From the NCBI RefSeq assembly GCF_900091595.1, contig NZ_FMCW01000022.1, forward strand, positions 1 to 64,000: a stretch of DNA of 64,000 nt. The letters run 5' to 3'. Positions 18,721 through 27,225 of this stretch are shown in pieces. Each line of letters begins with the position of its first letter. The first letter of the stretch is position 1. Under the pieces are notes generated by a model that saw only the letters and a list, made by a program, of their open reading frames with translations, was not told the DNA's origin and searched no databases. The position numbers and the translations under genes were made by a program. This DNA is from Micromonospora haikouensis. GTDB taxonomy: Bacteria > Actinomycetota > Actinomycetes > Mycobacteriales > Micromonosporaceae.

Positions 18721-18772
18721 GTCGGCGACATGGCGGTGTCCCGGGGCCGGGATGCCGCCATGTCGCCGTCAT
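18719..18772. repeat. 54-bp inverted-repeat element, copy 1
   Basis: 18-bp arms, left 18719-18736 starting ATGTCGGCGACATGGCGG and right 18755-18772 with one mismatch. A second copy with the same 18-bp arms is at 53541-53595. Each arm is itself nearly palindromic (CATGTC...GACATG). Lies between convergent hydrolase and metG genes. Confidence 0.85.
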
Positions 18773-18831
18773 CGCGGGCCTTCGTGGTGGGCCGGCGGGG
18801 CGGGCCCTTCGTCGGGGGCCGGCGGGGCGGG

Positions 18832-20634
18832 TCAGCCGGCGAGCCGGGCCAGCTCCTCCTCGACGATCGACGGGTCGAGCTTGCGGAACACCGGCTTCGG
18901 CGCCGCGAGTGGCCGGCCCGCCTCCAGCGGCACCGACTCCCAGCGCGCCCCGACCGTGTAGTCGCCGGTCAGCACCGGGTACGCGGGCCCGCCGTCGAGG
19001 TCGTCGACCTCCTCCAGCACCGGCATCGGGGCGTGCACGCCGGTGCCGCCGAGCAGCTCGTGGATCTGCTGCGCGGAGTGCGGCAGGAACGGCGTGAGCA
19101 GGGTGTTGGCGTCGCTGACCACCTGGAGGGCGACGTGCAGGATGGTGCCCATCCGGGGCTTGTCGGCCTCGGCCTTGAGCTTCCAGGGGGCCTGCTCCGA
19201 CAGGTACTTGTTGGCCTCGGCGACGACCCGCATCGCCTCGCCGATGGCCTGCTTCTGCCGGTGCCGGCCGATCAGGTCGCCGACGGTGTCGAAGCCGGCG
19301 CGGGCGGTGGCCAGCAGCGCCTCGTCGGCCTCCGTGAGCCCGGCGGGGTCGACCGGCGGGATCGCGCCGAAGTTCTTCGCCGCCATCGACACCGACCGGT
19401 TGACCAGGTTGCCCCAGCCGGCGACCAGCTCGTCGTTGTTGCGGCGGAGGAACTCGGCCCAGGTGAAGTCGGTGTCGTTGCTCTCCGGCCCGGCGACCGC
19501 GATGAAGTAGCGCAGCGCGTCCGCGTCGTAGCGTTCGAGGAAGTCCCGCACGTAGATGACGACCTTGCGGGACGAGGAGAACTTGCGGCCCTCCATCGTC
19601 AGGTATTCGCTGGAGACGACCTCGGTGGGCAGGTTGAGCCGGCCCAGCGCGCCGGGCTCGCCGTCGTGGCCGCCCGCGCCGGAGTAGCCACCGAGCAGCG
19701 CCGGCCAGATCACCGAGTGGAAGACGATGTTGTCCTTGCCCATGAAGTAGTAGCTGCGGGCGTCCCTGCCCTCGGCGTCGGAGGACCACCACCTGCGCCA
19801 CGCCTCCGGGTCGCCGGTGCGGCGGGCCCACTCGATGGACGCCGACAGGTAGCCGATGACCGCGTCGAACCAGACGTAGATCCGCTTGTCCGGGCGGTCG
19901 CGCCAGTCGTCGAGGGGGATCGGCACGCCCCACTCCAGGTCCCGGGTGATGGCCCGGGGCTGAAGGTCGTCGAGGAGGTTCCGCGAGAACCGCAGCACGT
20001 TGGGCCGCCAGCCCTCGCGGCCGTCCAGCCATTGCCGCAGGGCGTCGGCGAGGGCGGGCAGGTCGAGGAAGAAGTGCTCGGTCTCGACGAACTCCGGCGT
20101 CTCGCCGTTGATCTTGGACTTGGGGTTGATCAGGTCGACCGGGTCGAGCTGGTTGCCGCAGTTGTCGCACTGGTCGCCGCGGGCGCTGTCGTACCCGCAG
20201 ATCGGGCAGGTGCCCTCGATGTACCGGTCGGGCAGGGTCCGGCCCGTCGACGGCGAGATCGCGCCGGTGGTGACCCGGGGCACGATGTAACCGTTGCGGT
20301 GCAGCCCGGCGAACAGCTCCTGCACCACCGCGTAGTGGTTGCGGGTGGTGGTGCGGGTGAACAGGTCGTACGACAGCCCCAGCGCCCGCAGGTCCTCGGC
20401 GATCACCCGGTTGTAGCGGTCGGCCAGCTCGCGGGGGGTGACCCCCTCGGCGTCGGCCTGCACCTGGATCGGGGTGCCGTGCTCGTCGGTGCCCGAGACC
20501 ATGAGCACGTCGTGGCCGGCCATCCGCATGTACCGGGCGAAGACGTCGGAGGGAACGCCGAAACCGGAGACGTGGCCGATGTGGCGCGGGCCGTTGGCGT
20601 ACGGCCAGGCTACCGCCGCGAGAACGTGACTCAT
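18832..20634 (-). CDS. metG: Methionyl-tRNA synthetase
   Basis: Charges tRNA-Met. 600 residues. HIGH-type motif PYANGPRHIGH (about 12-22), KMSKS-type motif KFSSSR (near 350), and a zinc knuckle CPICGYDSARGDQCDNCG (near 145-162) mark the four-cysteine bacterial MetRS form. The ATG at 20634 gives the usual MSHVLAAVAWPYANG start; an 11-codon upstream extension has no support. The C-terminus lacks the EMAP tRNA-binding domain, as in most actinobacteria. Monocistronic, convergent with the hydrolase. Confidence 0.96.
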   Translation of the reverse strand: MSHVLAAVAWPYANGPRHIGHVSGFGVPSDVFARYMRMAGHDVLMVSGTDEHGTPIQVQADAEGVTPRELADRYNRVIAEDLRALGLSYDLFTRTTTRNHYAVVQELFAGLHRNGYIVPRVTTGAISPSTGRTLPDRYIEGTCPICGYDSARGDQCDNCGNQLDPVDLINPKSKINGETPEFVETEHFFLDLPALADALRQWLDGREGWRPNVLRFSRNLLDDLQPRAITRDLEWGVPIPLDDWRDRPDKRIYVWFDAVIGYLSASIEWARRTGDPEAWRRWWSSDAEGRDARSYYFMGKDNIVFHSVIWPALLGGYSGAGGHDGEPGALGRLNLPTEVVSSEYLTMEGRKFSSSRKVVIYVRDFLERYDADALRYFIAVAGPESNDTDFTWAEFLRRNNDELVAGWGNLVNRSVSMAAKNFGAIPPVDPAGLTEADEALLATARAGFDTVGDLIGRHRQKQAIGEAMRVVAEANKYLSEQAPWKLKAEADKPRMGTILHVALQVVSDANTLLTPFLPHSAQQIHELLGGTGVHAPMPVLEEVDDLDGGPAYPVLTGDYTVGARWESVPLEAGRPLAAPKPVFRKLDPSIVEEELARLAG

Positions 20635-20780
20635 GACCAGCAAGCCTAGTGACCGGCGCGGGGCCACCGCGAACCAATAGGCCGGCTCGCCACGAGCACC
20701 CCGGGCTTCTCGCCCGATTTGTCGCCGACACGCGGCCTGACCTGCACTGCCGCCCTCACCTGCCGGTGTCCAATGAAACC

Positions 20781-21740
20781 GTGACTGGCAGACGAGCCGC
20801 CCAGGGGCACGAGGAGCCGCCCGGCGGATCGGCGCCCGCGCCGCCCGCGCAGGCGGCCCGGCCCGCCCAGGCGGGCCCGACCACGCAGCCCGGCCCGCCC
20901 GTCCAGGCGGGCCCGCCCACCCAGCCCGGCCCGCCCGCGCTGCCCGGGCAGGCGGTCGGCCCCGACCAGCCGGTGGAGGTGGAGCCGACCACCGGCGCCC
21001 CGGTCGACGCGGTGCCGCGCCGGGTCCCCGTCCGGCAGCCCGGCGGCCGGCTCCGCCGGGCCCCCGCCCCCGCCGAGGACGCGCAGGGCGACGACGACGG
21101 GCTGTTCTGGGCCCCGATCGAACAGGTGCACTGGGACGGCACCCCCCTGCGCGAGGAACACGGCCGCCGCCGCTGGTGGCGGCGCGCCGCCGACGCGGAC
21201 CCCCGGGGCGGCACCCGCCGTCGGCGCGCCGCCGACCGGCCCGCCCACCCGCCGGACCCCTGGCAGGGCCTCTCCGCCCTGCTGGCGCTCAGCCTGCTCG
21301 CCGCCTTCTTCGCCTGGGTGAGCGTCGGCCCGTTCTGGCTCGCCCTCGGGCACGCCACCACCGGCACCGTCGTGATCGGCGAGTGCACGGGCGCCGGGTT
21401 GACGCAGCGCTGCCGGGGGGTCTTCACCGCCGAGGGCGAGCGGTTCATCGCCTTCGGGGTACGGGTCAGCGGGGTGCCCGCCGAACGCACCGCCACCGGC
21501 TCCACCCTGACCGCCCGGATGACCGGCCCGTCGGGCGACACCGCGTACGCCGACACCGGCGCCGGTCGGCACCTGCGCTGGCTGCTCGGGCTGCTGCTGG
21601 TGCTGGCCTGCGGCGCGGGGATCGCCCGGTACACCGGTGCGGCCCGGCTGGCCGACCGGCGGGCCCGCCGCTGGGCGGTGGCGGTCGCGGTGGCCGGCCC
21701 GCTCGTGATCAGCGCCGGCTTCCTCGCCGCCGCCTGGTAG
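20781..21740 (+). CDS. Pro-rich membrane protein, unknown function
   Basis: 319 residues. The first 110 are low-complexity Pro/Ala/Gly/Gln with a repeated QAGPPTQPGPP-like unit, then an acidic and an Arg-rich stretch (GRRRWWRRAADADPRGGTRRRRAADR). Two membrane helices follow (about 176-200 and 285-300) plus a third at the C-terminus, with an extracytoplasmic segment between them holding two cysteines (ECTGAGLTQRC) that could form a disulfide. GTG start at 20781; GTG at 20766 is an in-frame alternative. Divergent from metG. No known domain. Confidence 0.65.
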   Translation: MTGRRAAQGHEEPPGGSAPAPPAQAARPAQAGPTTQPGPPVQAGPPTQPGPPALPGQAVGPDQPVEVEPTTGAPVDAVPRRVPVRQPGGRLRRAPAPAEDAQGDDDGLFWAPIEQVHWDGTPLREEHGRRRWWRRAADADPRGGTRRRRAADRPAHPPDPWQGLSALLALSLLAAFFAWVSVGPFWLALGHATTGTVVIGECTGAGLTQRCRGVFTAEGERFIAFGVRVSGVPAERTATGSTLTARMTGPSGDTAYADTGAGRHLRWLLGLLLVLACGAGIARYTGAARLADRRARRWAVAVAVAGPLVISAGFLAAAW

Positions 21741-21817
21741 GCGCGCCCGCCCCGGCCCCCGCCGGCCGGTTCGCCGCCCGCCCGCTGCCCCGCCGGCTGC
21801 GCTCGCCCGCCCGCCGG

Positions 21818-21873
21818 TTAGGAAGGGGCCCTTCCTATACAGAATGCGTTAACAAGGTGCCCTTCCTTGCACC
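21818..21873. repeat. Micromonospora-type dispersed repeat
   Basis: Near-palindrome AGGAAGGGGCCCTTCCT (21820-21836) followed by TATACAGAATGCGTTAACAA and a second CCCTTCCTT block, lying just past the rsmI stop. From memory similar sequences recur in intergenic regions of Micromonospora genomes; only one copy is in this window. Confidence 0.5.
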
Positions 21874-22713
21874 TCAGGCGTGGACGGTGGTGTAGACGTC
21901 GCGGCGGCGCAGGCCGTACTCGGTGGCGACCTCGGTGATCGCGTCGCGCCGGGACAGGCCGGCGGCCTCCCGCTCGGCGACGGCCGCGCGGAGGGTCTCG
22001 TCGTCGGGGCGCTGCGCGGCGGCCGGCGGCGCGCCGGCCACCACGAGGGTGATCTCGCCGCGCGGCTCGTGCTCGGCGGCCCAGGCGGCCAGCTCGCCGA
22101 GGGGGCGGCGGACCACCTCCTCGTACGTCTTGGTCAGCTCGCGGCAGAGCGCGGCCGGGCGGTCGGCGCCGAACCCGGCGGCCAGGTCGGCGAGCGCGCC
22201 CGCGATGCGGTGCGGGGCCTCGAAGAGGACCAGGGTGCGTTCCTCGCCGGCCAGGGCGCGCACCCGGGACCGCCGCGCGCCGGGGGTGCGGGGCAGGAAG
22301 CCCTCGAAGCAGAACCGGTCGCTGGGCAGGCCGGACAGGGCCAGGGCGGTGGTGACGGCGCTGGGCCCGGGTGCGGCGGTCACCGGGACCCCGGCGTCGA
22401 GGGCGCCCCGGACCAGCCGGTAGCCGGGGTCGGAGACGCTGGGCATGCCGCCGTCGGTGACCAGGGCGACGACGTATCCCTCGCGGAGGACCTCGACGAG
22501 TTCGGGGGTGCGCCGCTCCTCGTTGCCCTCGAAGTAGGAGACGATCCGGCCGCCGACGGTGACGTCGAGGTCGCGGGCCAGCCGGGTGAGCCGCCGGGTG
22601 TCCTCGGCGGCGACCACGTCGGCGACGGCGAGCACCTCGCGGAGCCGGGCGGACGCGTCGGCCGGGTTGCCGAGCGGCGCGCCGAGGAGGATCAGGCGTC
22701 CGGATTCGGACAT
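21874..22713 (-). CDS. rsmI: 16S rRNA 2'-O-ribose C1402 methyltransferase RsmI
   Basis: SAM-dependent methyltransferase of the tetrapyrrole-methylase fold acting on 16S rRNA. 279 residues. Family blocks: LLGAPLGNPADAS (normally TPIGNLxD; here the Ile is Leu and Gly-Ala-Pro replaces the usual start), AAEDTRRLTRLARDL, SYFEGNEERR, VTDGGMPSVSDPGYRLV and AAPGPSAVTTALALSGLP. ATG at 22713 chosen; 21 upstream codons are in frame but have no support. Divergent from the O-mannosyltransferase gene with a 92-bp shared promoter region, a pairing common in actinobacteria. Confidence 0.94.
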   Translation of the reverse strand: MSESGRLILLGAPLGNPADASARLREVLAVADVVAAEDTRRLTRLARDLDVTVGGRIVSYFEGNEERRTPELVEVLREGYVVALVTDGGMPSVSDPGYRLVRGALDAGVPVTAAPGPSAVTTALALSGLPSDRFCFEGFLPRTPGARRSRVRALAGEERTLVLFEAPHRIAGALADLAAGFGADRPAALCRELTKTYEEVVRRPLGELAAWAAEHEPRGEITLVVAGAPPAAAQRPDDETLRAAVAEREAAGLSRRDAITEVATEYGLRRRDVYTTVHA

Positions 22714-22805
22714 TTCACCCAAGAGAAGCGCTCCTTCATCGACAGTTGTACCGATATCGGGGACGACGGGCGCCACCGGGCACCTCCGCAGCCTACGATC
22801 GCTGC

Positions 22806-24587
22806 GTGACGAGTGCGTCGACAGCGCAGAGCGCGAGCGCGGGCCAGGCGGGACCGGAGCAGGCCGGGTCCGCCGGCGACGCGACCGAGGAGTCCGGGCC
22901 TCCCCCCACCCCAGACGCCGGCGGCGGGGGCGTCCCCGCGATCGTGCGGCGGCGGCTCGCCACCGTCGACGCCCGGCTGGACGTCAACTCGTGGATCGCC
23001 ACCGCCGTGGTGGTGGCGATCGCCGCGATCCTGCGCCTGGTCGGCCTCAGCTACCCCAAGGGCAAGATCTTCGACGAGATCTACTACGCCCGCGACGGCT
23101 GGGGGCTCGTCGACAAGGGCGTCGAGTGGAACTACAAGGACAACGGCCCGTCGTACGTGGTGCACCCGCCGCTGGGCAAGTGGCTGATCGGCCTCGGCGA
23201 GTGGGCGTTCGGCTACTCCGACGCCGAGCACAACATCTCCGTGCCCGGGCACCTGATGACGACCGCACCGGAGTTCGGCTGGCGCTTCGGCGCGGCGCTG
23301 GCCGGCATCGTCTCGGTGCTGCTGCTGGTGCGCATCGGCCGCCGGCTGTTCCGCTCCACCACGCTCGGCTGCGCCGCCGGCCTGCTGCTCGCCCTCGACG
23401 GCTTCCACCTGGTGCTGTCCCGCACCGCCCTGCTCGACATCTTCCTGCTGCTGTTCGTGCTGGCCGCGTTCGGCGCGCTGGTCCTCGACCGGGACTCCCG
23501 GCGTCGCCGGTGGAGCCGGGCGCTGGACGCCGGCCTCGACCCCACCGCGCCCGGCCGCGCCGGCCGGCCCGCCGGCGGCTGGCGGAACTGGCCGTGGTGG
23601 CGGCTGGCCGCCGGGGTGCTGCTCGGCCTCGCCTGCGCGGTCAAGTGGAGCGCCCTCTACTTCCTGCCGGCCTTCGCGCTGCTGGCCCTGCTGTGGGAGG
23701 TCGGCGTCCGCCGCTCCGCGGGGGTGCGCCGGCCGTGGCGCGACGCGCTGCTCGACGAGCTGCCCTGGCTGGTGCTGGCCGGCGTCCTCATGGTCGTCGC
23801 CTACGTGGCGACCTGGTCGGGCTGGCTGCTGACCGACGACGGCTACTACCGCCTCGCCGCCAAGTACCCGAACGTGCCGGGCCTGAGCGACACCCCGATC
23901 ATCGGGGCGCTGAACAACCTGTGGGAATACCACAAGGCGGCGTACGGCTTCCACAAGCAGCTCGACGACCCGCACAAATACCAGTCCTGGCCCTGGCAGT
24001 GGCTGCTGCTGGGCCGGCCGGTGGCGTTCCACTGGTCGGGTGAGGGCGCCTGCGGCGCGCCGAGCTGCGCCTCGGAGATCCTGTTGCTGGGCACGCCGCT
24101 GCTGTGGTGGTCGTTCCTGCCCGCCCTGTTCGGGGCAGCCTGGATCGGCCTCGCGCGGCGGGACTGGCGGGCCGGGGCGATCCTGCTCTGCGTGGCCGCC
24201 GGGCTGCTGCCCTGGTTCTGGTTCGCCCTCGACGGCCGGACGATGTTCTCCTTCTACACCGCGCCGGCCCTGCCGTTCCTGGTCCTCGCGGTCGTCTACG
24301 TGCTGGGCGCGATCGTCACTCCGGCCACCGACGGGGCGCGGGCGCCGGCCACCGACGGGGCGCGGGCGCCGGCCACCGACGGGGCGCGGGCGCCGGCCGC
24401 CAAGGGGGCCTCCGCCGACGGCGAGGACGAGGCGGCGGAACGCCGGCTGGTGGGTGGCGTCATCGTGGGCGCGTACGTGCTGCTGGTGGCGCTCTGCTTC
24501 GCGTACTTCTATCCGATCTTCGTGGGCAAGCTGCTGCCGTACGCGGAGTGGTCGGCCCGGATGTGGTTGGACGGCCGCTGGATCTGA
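22806..24587 (+). CDS. pmt: Protein O-mannosyltransferase (PMT family)
   Basis: Polyprenyl-phosphomannose-dependent glycosyltransferase that mannosylates secreted proteins. 593 residues with about ten membrane helices after a Ser/Ala-rich N-terminal tail of 60 residues. Signature FDEIYYARDGW (about 92-102) carries the catalytic Asp-Glu, followed by HPPLGKW, LLALDGFHLVLSRTALLDIF and the MIR-less C-terminal half with FSFYTAPALPF. The last loop contains three ATDGARAP copies from a 24-bp tandem repeat. GTG start. A terminator follows. Confidence 0.92.
   Translation: MTSASTAQSASAGQAGPEQAGSAGDATEESGPPPTPDAGGGGVPAIVRRRLATVDARLDVNSWIATAVVVAIAAILRLVGLSYPKGKIFDEIYYARDGWGLVDKGVEWNYKDNGPSYVVHPPLGKWLIGLGEWAFGYSDAEHNISVPGHLMTTAPEFGWRFGAALAGIVSVLLLVRIGRRLFRSTTLGCAAGLLLALDGFHLVLSRTALLDIFLLLFVLAAFGALVLDRDSRRRRWSRALDAGLDPTAPGRAGRPAGGWRNWPWWRLAAGVLLGLACAVKWSALYFLPAFALLALLWEVGVRRSAGVRRPWRDALLDELPWLVLAGVLMVVAYVATWSGWLLTDDGYYRLAAKYPNVPGLSDTPIIGALNNLWEYHKAAYGFHKQLDDPHKYQSWPWQWLLLGRPVAFHWSGEGACGAPSCASEILLLGTPLLWWSFLPALFGAAWIGLARRDWRAGAILLCVAAGLLPWFWFALDGRTMFSFYTAPALPFLVLAVVYVLGAIVTPATDGARAPATDGARAPATDGARAPAAKGASADGEDEAAERRLVGGVIVGAYVLLVALCFAYFYPIFVGKLLPYAEWSARMWLDGRWI
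24321..24392. repeat. 24-bp tandem repeat inside pmt, 3 copies
   Basis: Three exact 24-bp units, in frame, encoding ATDGARAP x3 in the last cytoplasmic or periplasmic loop of the O-mannosyltransferase. A good candidate for strain-to-strain copy-number variation. Confidence 0.9.
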
Positions 24588-24608
24588 CGCGCTAGCCGTC
24601 GGATATCG

Positions 24609-24640
24609 GACAACCGGGCCCCGGGGCGGGCCCGGTTGTC
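24609..24640 (+). terminator. Hairpin terminator after pmt
   Basis: 13-bp perfect stem (24609-24621 with 24628-24640) and 6-nt loop, 22 bp past the pmt stop. Confidence 0.8.
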
Positions 24641-24660
24641 GGGCCACCGGAACGGGGAAA

Positions 24661-24739
24661 CGGCTCCTGGGCGCAAAGACGCGCGCCCCGATCGCCTGCC
24701 ACGGGGGAAGCGGGCGATTGGGGCGCGCAATAGGAGCTT
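24661..24739. ncRNA. Candidate structured RNA or complex hairpin
   Basis: A two-level fold: outer helix 24662-24668 with 24732-24738, an asymmetric internal loop (12 nt on the left, 3 on the right), then a 16-bp helix 24681-24696 with 24713-24728 containing one G-U pair, capped by a 16-nt loop. It sits in the 366-bp gap between pmt and the von Willebrand gene, outside the simple pmt terminator. The internal loop reads GGGCGCAAAGAC. It matches no riboswitch class I can name with confidence. The rest of the gap (24741-24940) shows no gene. Confidence 0.4.
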
Positions 24740-24940
24740 AACCACCCGGCACCACCGGCACAACGGGTGGACTCGGGTCAGATTTCCGACGGAGCAACAC
24801 CAGCCTAATGGTTTACATGCGGCAGCTAACCGTCAGTCATCCGGCGGGGACCTTACGGAGCTTTCCGGCCGCGCCGAGGGTCCGGCCCACCCCTCCGCCG
24901 GGCGCCTGAGGGCCGCCTGAGCCTCCAAAGTGGATCTCAC

Positions 24941-24953
24941 TACACTCGCCCCG
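24941..24953 (+). promoter_or_regulatory. Likely leaderless promoter (-10 TACACT) of the VWA gene
   Basis: TACACT at 24941-24946 is a good actinobacterial -10 hexamer; only seven bases separate it from the GTG at 24954. A transcript would therefore begin at or next to the start codon. No ribosome binding site is seen, which fits leaderless initiation. Confidence 0.5.
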
Positions 24954-26282
24954 GTGATCAACAAGAGACGATGGACAACCGTCTTCCGCGGACTGCTGGC
25001 GGCAACCGTCCTGGTCGGTCCGGCGGTCGCGCTGGGTGGTCCCGCACCCGCGCGGGCGGACGAGGAAAACCCCGCCACCGAGCCGCCCCGGGTCGAGTTG
25101 GTGCTCGACGTCAGCGGCTCGATGCGGGCCCGGGACATCGACGGGCGCAGCCGGATCTCGGTGGCGCAGCAGGCGTTCAACGAGGTCGTGGACGCGCTGC
25201 CCGAGGAGACCCAGCTCGGCATCCGGGTGCTCGGGGCCACCTACAAGGGCAAGGACAAGAAGGTGGGGTGCCAGGACACCCAGCAGATCGTGCCGGTCGG
25301 CCGGGTGGACCGGGCCCAGGCCAAGGCGGCCGTGGCCACCCTCCGGCCCACCGGGTTCACCCCGGTCGGGCTGGCGCTGCGCTCGGCCGCCGCCGACCTC
25401 GGCACGGGTGCCACCGCCCGCCGGATCGTGCTGATCACCGACGGCGAGGACACCTGCGCCCCGCCGGACCCGTGCGAGGTGGCCCGCGAGCTGGCCGCCC
25501 AGGGCACCAAGCTGGTGGTGGACACCCTCGGGCTCGCCCCCGACGAGAAGGTGCGCAGGCAGCTGCTCTGCATCGCCGGCGCCACCGGCGGGACGTACAC
25601 GGCCGCGCAGAGCGCCGAGGAGCTGACCGGCCGGATCAAGCAGCTGGTGGACCGGGCCCGGGACACCTACACCGCCGCACCGACCGTGGTGGGCGGCTCC
25701 GCCCGTTGCCCGGACGCGCCGCTGCTCGCCCCCGGCGTCTACACCGACCGGGAACAGTTCTCCGAGCACCGCTGGTACCGGGTGCCGGTGCGCCCGGGTC
25801 AGGAGCTGCGGGCCTCGGTGAGCATCGCGCTGGACCGCCCGGTCAACCCCGACCACGCGGTGCTGCTGCGGGCCACCGCCCCCGACGGCCGGGAGCTGGT
25901 CCGGGGCGTGGACGCCGGCAGCGGTCGCACCGACGTGGTCTCCGCCGGCCTGCGCTGGTCGGCCGCCGCCGACGACGACGCGGACGACGACGACGGGGAC
26001 GGGGAGACGCCGAGCCCGGCGGCCGGCGACACGGCGGCCGCCCCGACCACCGTCTGCCTGGTGGTCAGCAACGCGTTCGCGCCGCGCCCCGGCACCCGGG
26101 CCAGCCCGGGGATGCCGATCGAGCTGACCGTCGACGTGGTCGCCTCGTCGCCGGACCCCGGCGGGCCGGACCTGGGCCGGGGCTGGGTGCTGTTGCTGCT
26201 GCTGACCCTGGCCGGCCTGGTCACCGGGCTCGTCGCCGGGCTGCTCACCCGCTGGTGGGTCGCCACCTGGAGGGAGAACTGA
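24954..26282 (+). CDS. Secreted, membrane-anchored von Willebrand factor A protein
   Basis: About 442 residues. Signal peptide or N-terminal anchor (INKRRWTTVFRGLLAATVLVGPAVAL), then a VWA domain with an intact MIDAS: DVSGSM near 52-57, the Thr in TGFTPVG near 133 and the Asp of ITDGED near 162. A second, beta-rich domain follows with an Asp-rich stretch (DDDADDDDGDG), and a C-terminal helix GWVLLLLLTLAGLVTGLVAGLL anchors it, with a short cytoplasmic WREN tail. Four cysteines in the VWA domain suggest disulfides. A GTG 24 bp upstream is an alternative start. Only 2 bp separates it from the next gene, so the two act together. Ligand unknown. Confidence 0.8.
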   Translation: MINKRRWTTVFRGLLAATVLVGPAVALGGPAPARADEENPATEPPRVELVLDVSGSMRARDIDGRSRISVAQQAFNEVVDALPEETQLGIRVLGATYKGKDKKVGCQDTQQIVPVGRVDRAQAKAAVATLRPTGFTPVGLALRSAAADLGTGATARRIVLITDGEDTCAPPDPCEVARELAAQGTKLVVDTLGLAPDEKVRRQLLCIAGATGGTYTAAQSAEELTGRIKQLVDRARDTYTAAPTVVGGSARCPDAPLLAPGVYTDREQFSEHRWYRVPVRPGQELRASVSIALDRPVNPDHAVLLRATAPDGRELVRGVDAGSGRTDVVSAGLRWSAAADDDADDDDGDGETPSPAAGDTAAAPTTVCLVVSNAFAPRPGTRASPGMPIELTVDVVASSPDPGGPDLGRGWVLLLLLTLAGLVTGLVAGLLTRWWVATWREN

Positions 26283-26284
26283 CG

Positions 26285-27070
26285 ATGCGTACCCCGTTGA
26301 TCCGGTCCTCGGCGGCGCTGGTCGCCGCCGCCGCGCTGACGCTCCCGGCCGCCCCCGCGCTGGCCGCGCCCACCCCCTCGCCCGGTGCCGCGACGGTCAC
26401 CAAGGCCGGCACCTCGTTCCTCACCGCCACGCCGATCACCGCCGGCCAGCCGGTGCGGGTCGGCGCGTCAGGCGGCGACTACCTCTACTGGTCGTTCTCG
26501 GCCAGCGCCGGGCAGGTCCACGAGATCGCGGCGACGGTCACCTTCCCGAAGGGCCGCACCGGCGACTCCACCTGGACCGTCGAGGTCTTCGACGGCCTGC
26601 GCCGCCGGCAGGCGTGCACGACGGGGGCGCAGACCCCGACCGCCGGGGCGTCGGCGACCAGCGTGGCGCTGGGCTGCACCCTGCGCCGGGTCCGGTCGTG
26701 GGCCGAGCCGTGGTCGGCCGACCCGCTGCCCGGCACGTACTACGTGCGGCTCTCCGTCGTGGAGCTGCCGGAGCCGGACCTCGGCCTGCCGGTCGACGTG
26801 GACCTGCTGGTCGCCGAGGTCGGCGACGGCGACGCCCCCGCCGACGACGGGGAGCTGAAGGCCCCGCTGGTGCCCAACACGAAGGCCGGGACGGTGCTGA
26901 CCGGTGACCCGGCGGCGGCCCCGGCCGACGAGGAGGACGACGGGAGCCTCCTCGCCGGGTGGCTGCCGGACCTGTCGTCGCGGTGGGTCTGGACCACGGT
27001 CGGCGGGGTGCTCGCGGCGGTGGCCGGCGTCGTCGGCTTCGCGCTGACCCGCCGTCCCCGCCGGCCCTGA
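26285..27070 (+). CDS. Secreted membrane-anchored partner of the VWA protein
   Basis: 261 residues, no named domain. Clear signal peptide (RSSAALVAAAALTLPAAPALA), a beta-rich extracytoplasmic domain with two cysteines (QACTTG and LGCTLRR), resembling the second domain of the upstream VWA protein (both read ...GxYYxRxxV-type strands), an acidic linker, and a C-terminal membrane helix (WTTVGGVLAAVAGVVGFAL) with an Arg tail. A strong GGAGGGAG ribosome binding site overlaps the end of the VWA gene. Likely forms a surface complex with it; this is inferred from coupling only. Confidence 0.7.
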   Translation: MRTPLIRSSAALVAAAALTLPAAPALAAPTPSPGAATVTKAGTSFLTATPITAGQPVRVGASGGDYLYWSFSASAGQVHEIAATVTFPKGRTGDSTWTVEVFDGLRRRQACTTGAQTPTAGASATSVALGCTLRRVRSWAEPWSADPLPGTYYVRLSVVELPEPDLGLPVDVDLLVAEVGDGDAPADDGELKAPLVPNTKAGTVLTGDPAAAPADEEDDGSLLAGWLPDLSSRWVWTTVGGVLAAVAGVVGFALTRRPRRP

Positions 27071-27097
27071 CCCCCGCCGGCCCGCCCCTGCCGTGGG

Positions 27098-27134
27098 CCG
27101 TGGGATCGGCGCGTGCCGACCGCCGATCCCACGG
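27098..27134 (+). terminator. Hairpin terminator after the VWA pair
   Basis: 14-bp perfect stem (27098-27111 with 27121-27134), 9-nt loop, 28 bp past the stop codon. Confidence 0.8.
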
Positions 27135-27225
27135 TCCGCCGGCGCGGGGACGGGTGCGGTACGTTCGACGGCGATGAGCGGCGTGCGGGGCGGTCGGGGC
27201 CGCGACGGGGGCGGCGGGGGCCGGG

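Noticed and set aside
18642..18772. CRISPR array from the short repeats after the hydrolase
   Set aside because: Repeats are contiguous 16-bp units with no spacers, and no cas gene is present.
24661..24960. A ydaO (c-di-AMP) or GEMM (c-di-GMP) riboswitch before the VWA gene
   Set aside because: CAGCTAACC and GGGCGCAAAGAC recall parts of those classes, but the other conserved segments and their order are missing, and the gene appears leaderless.
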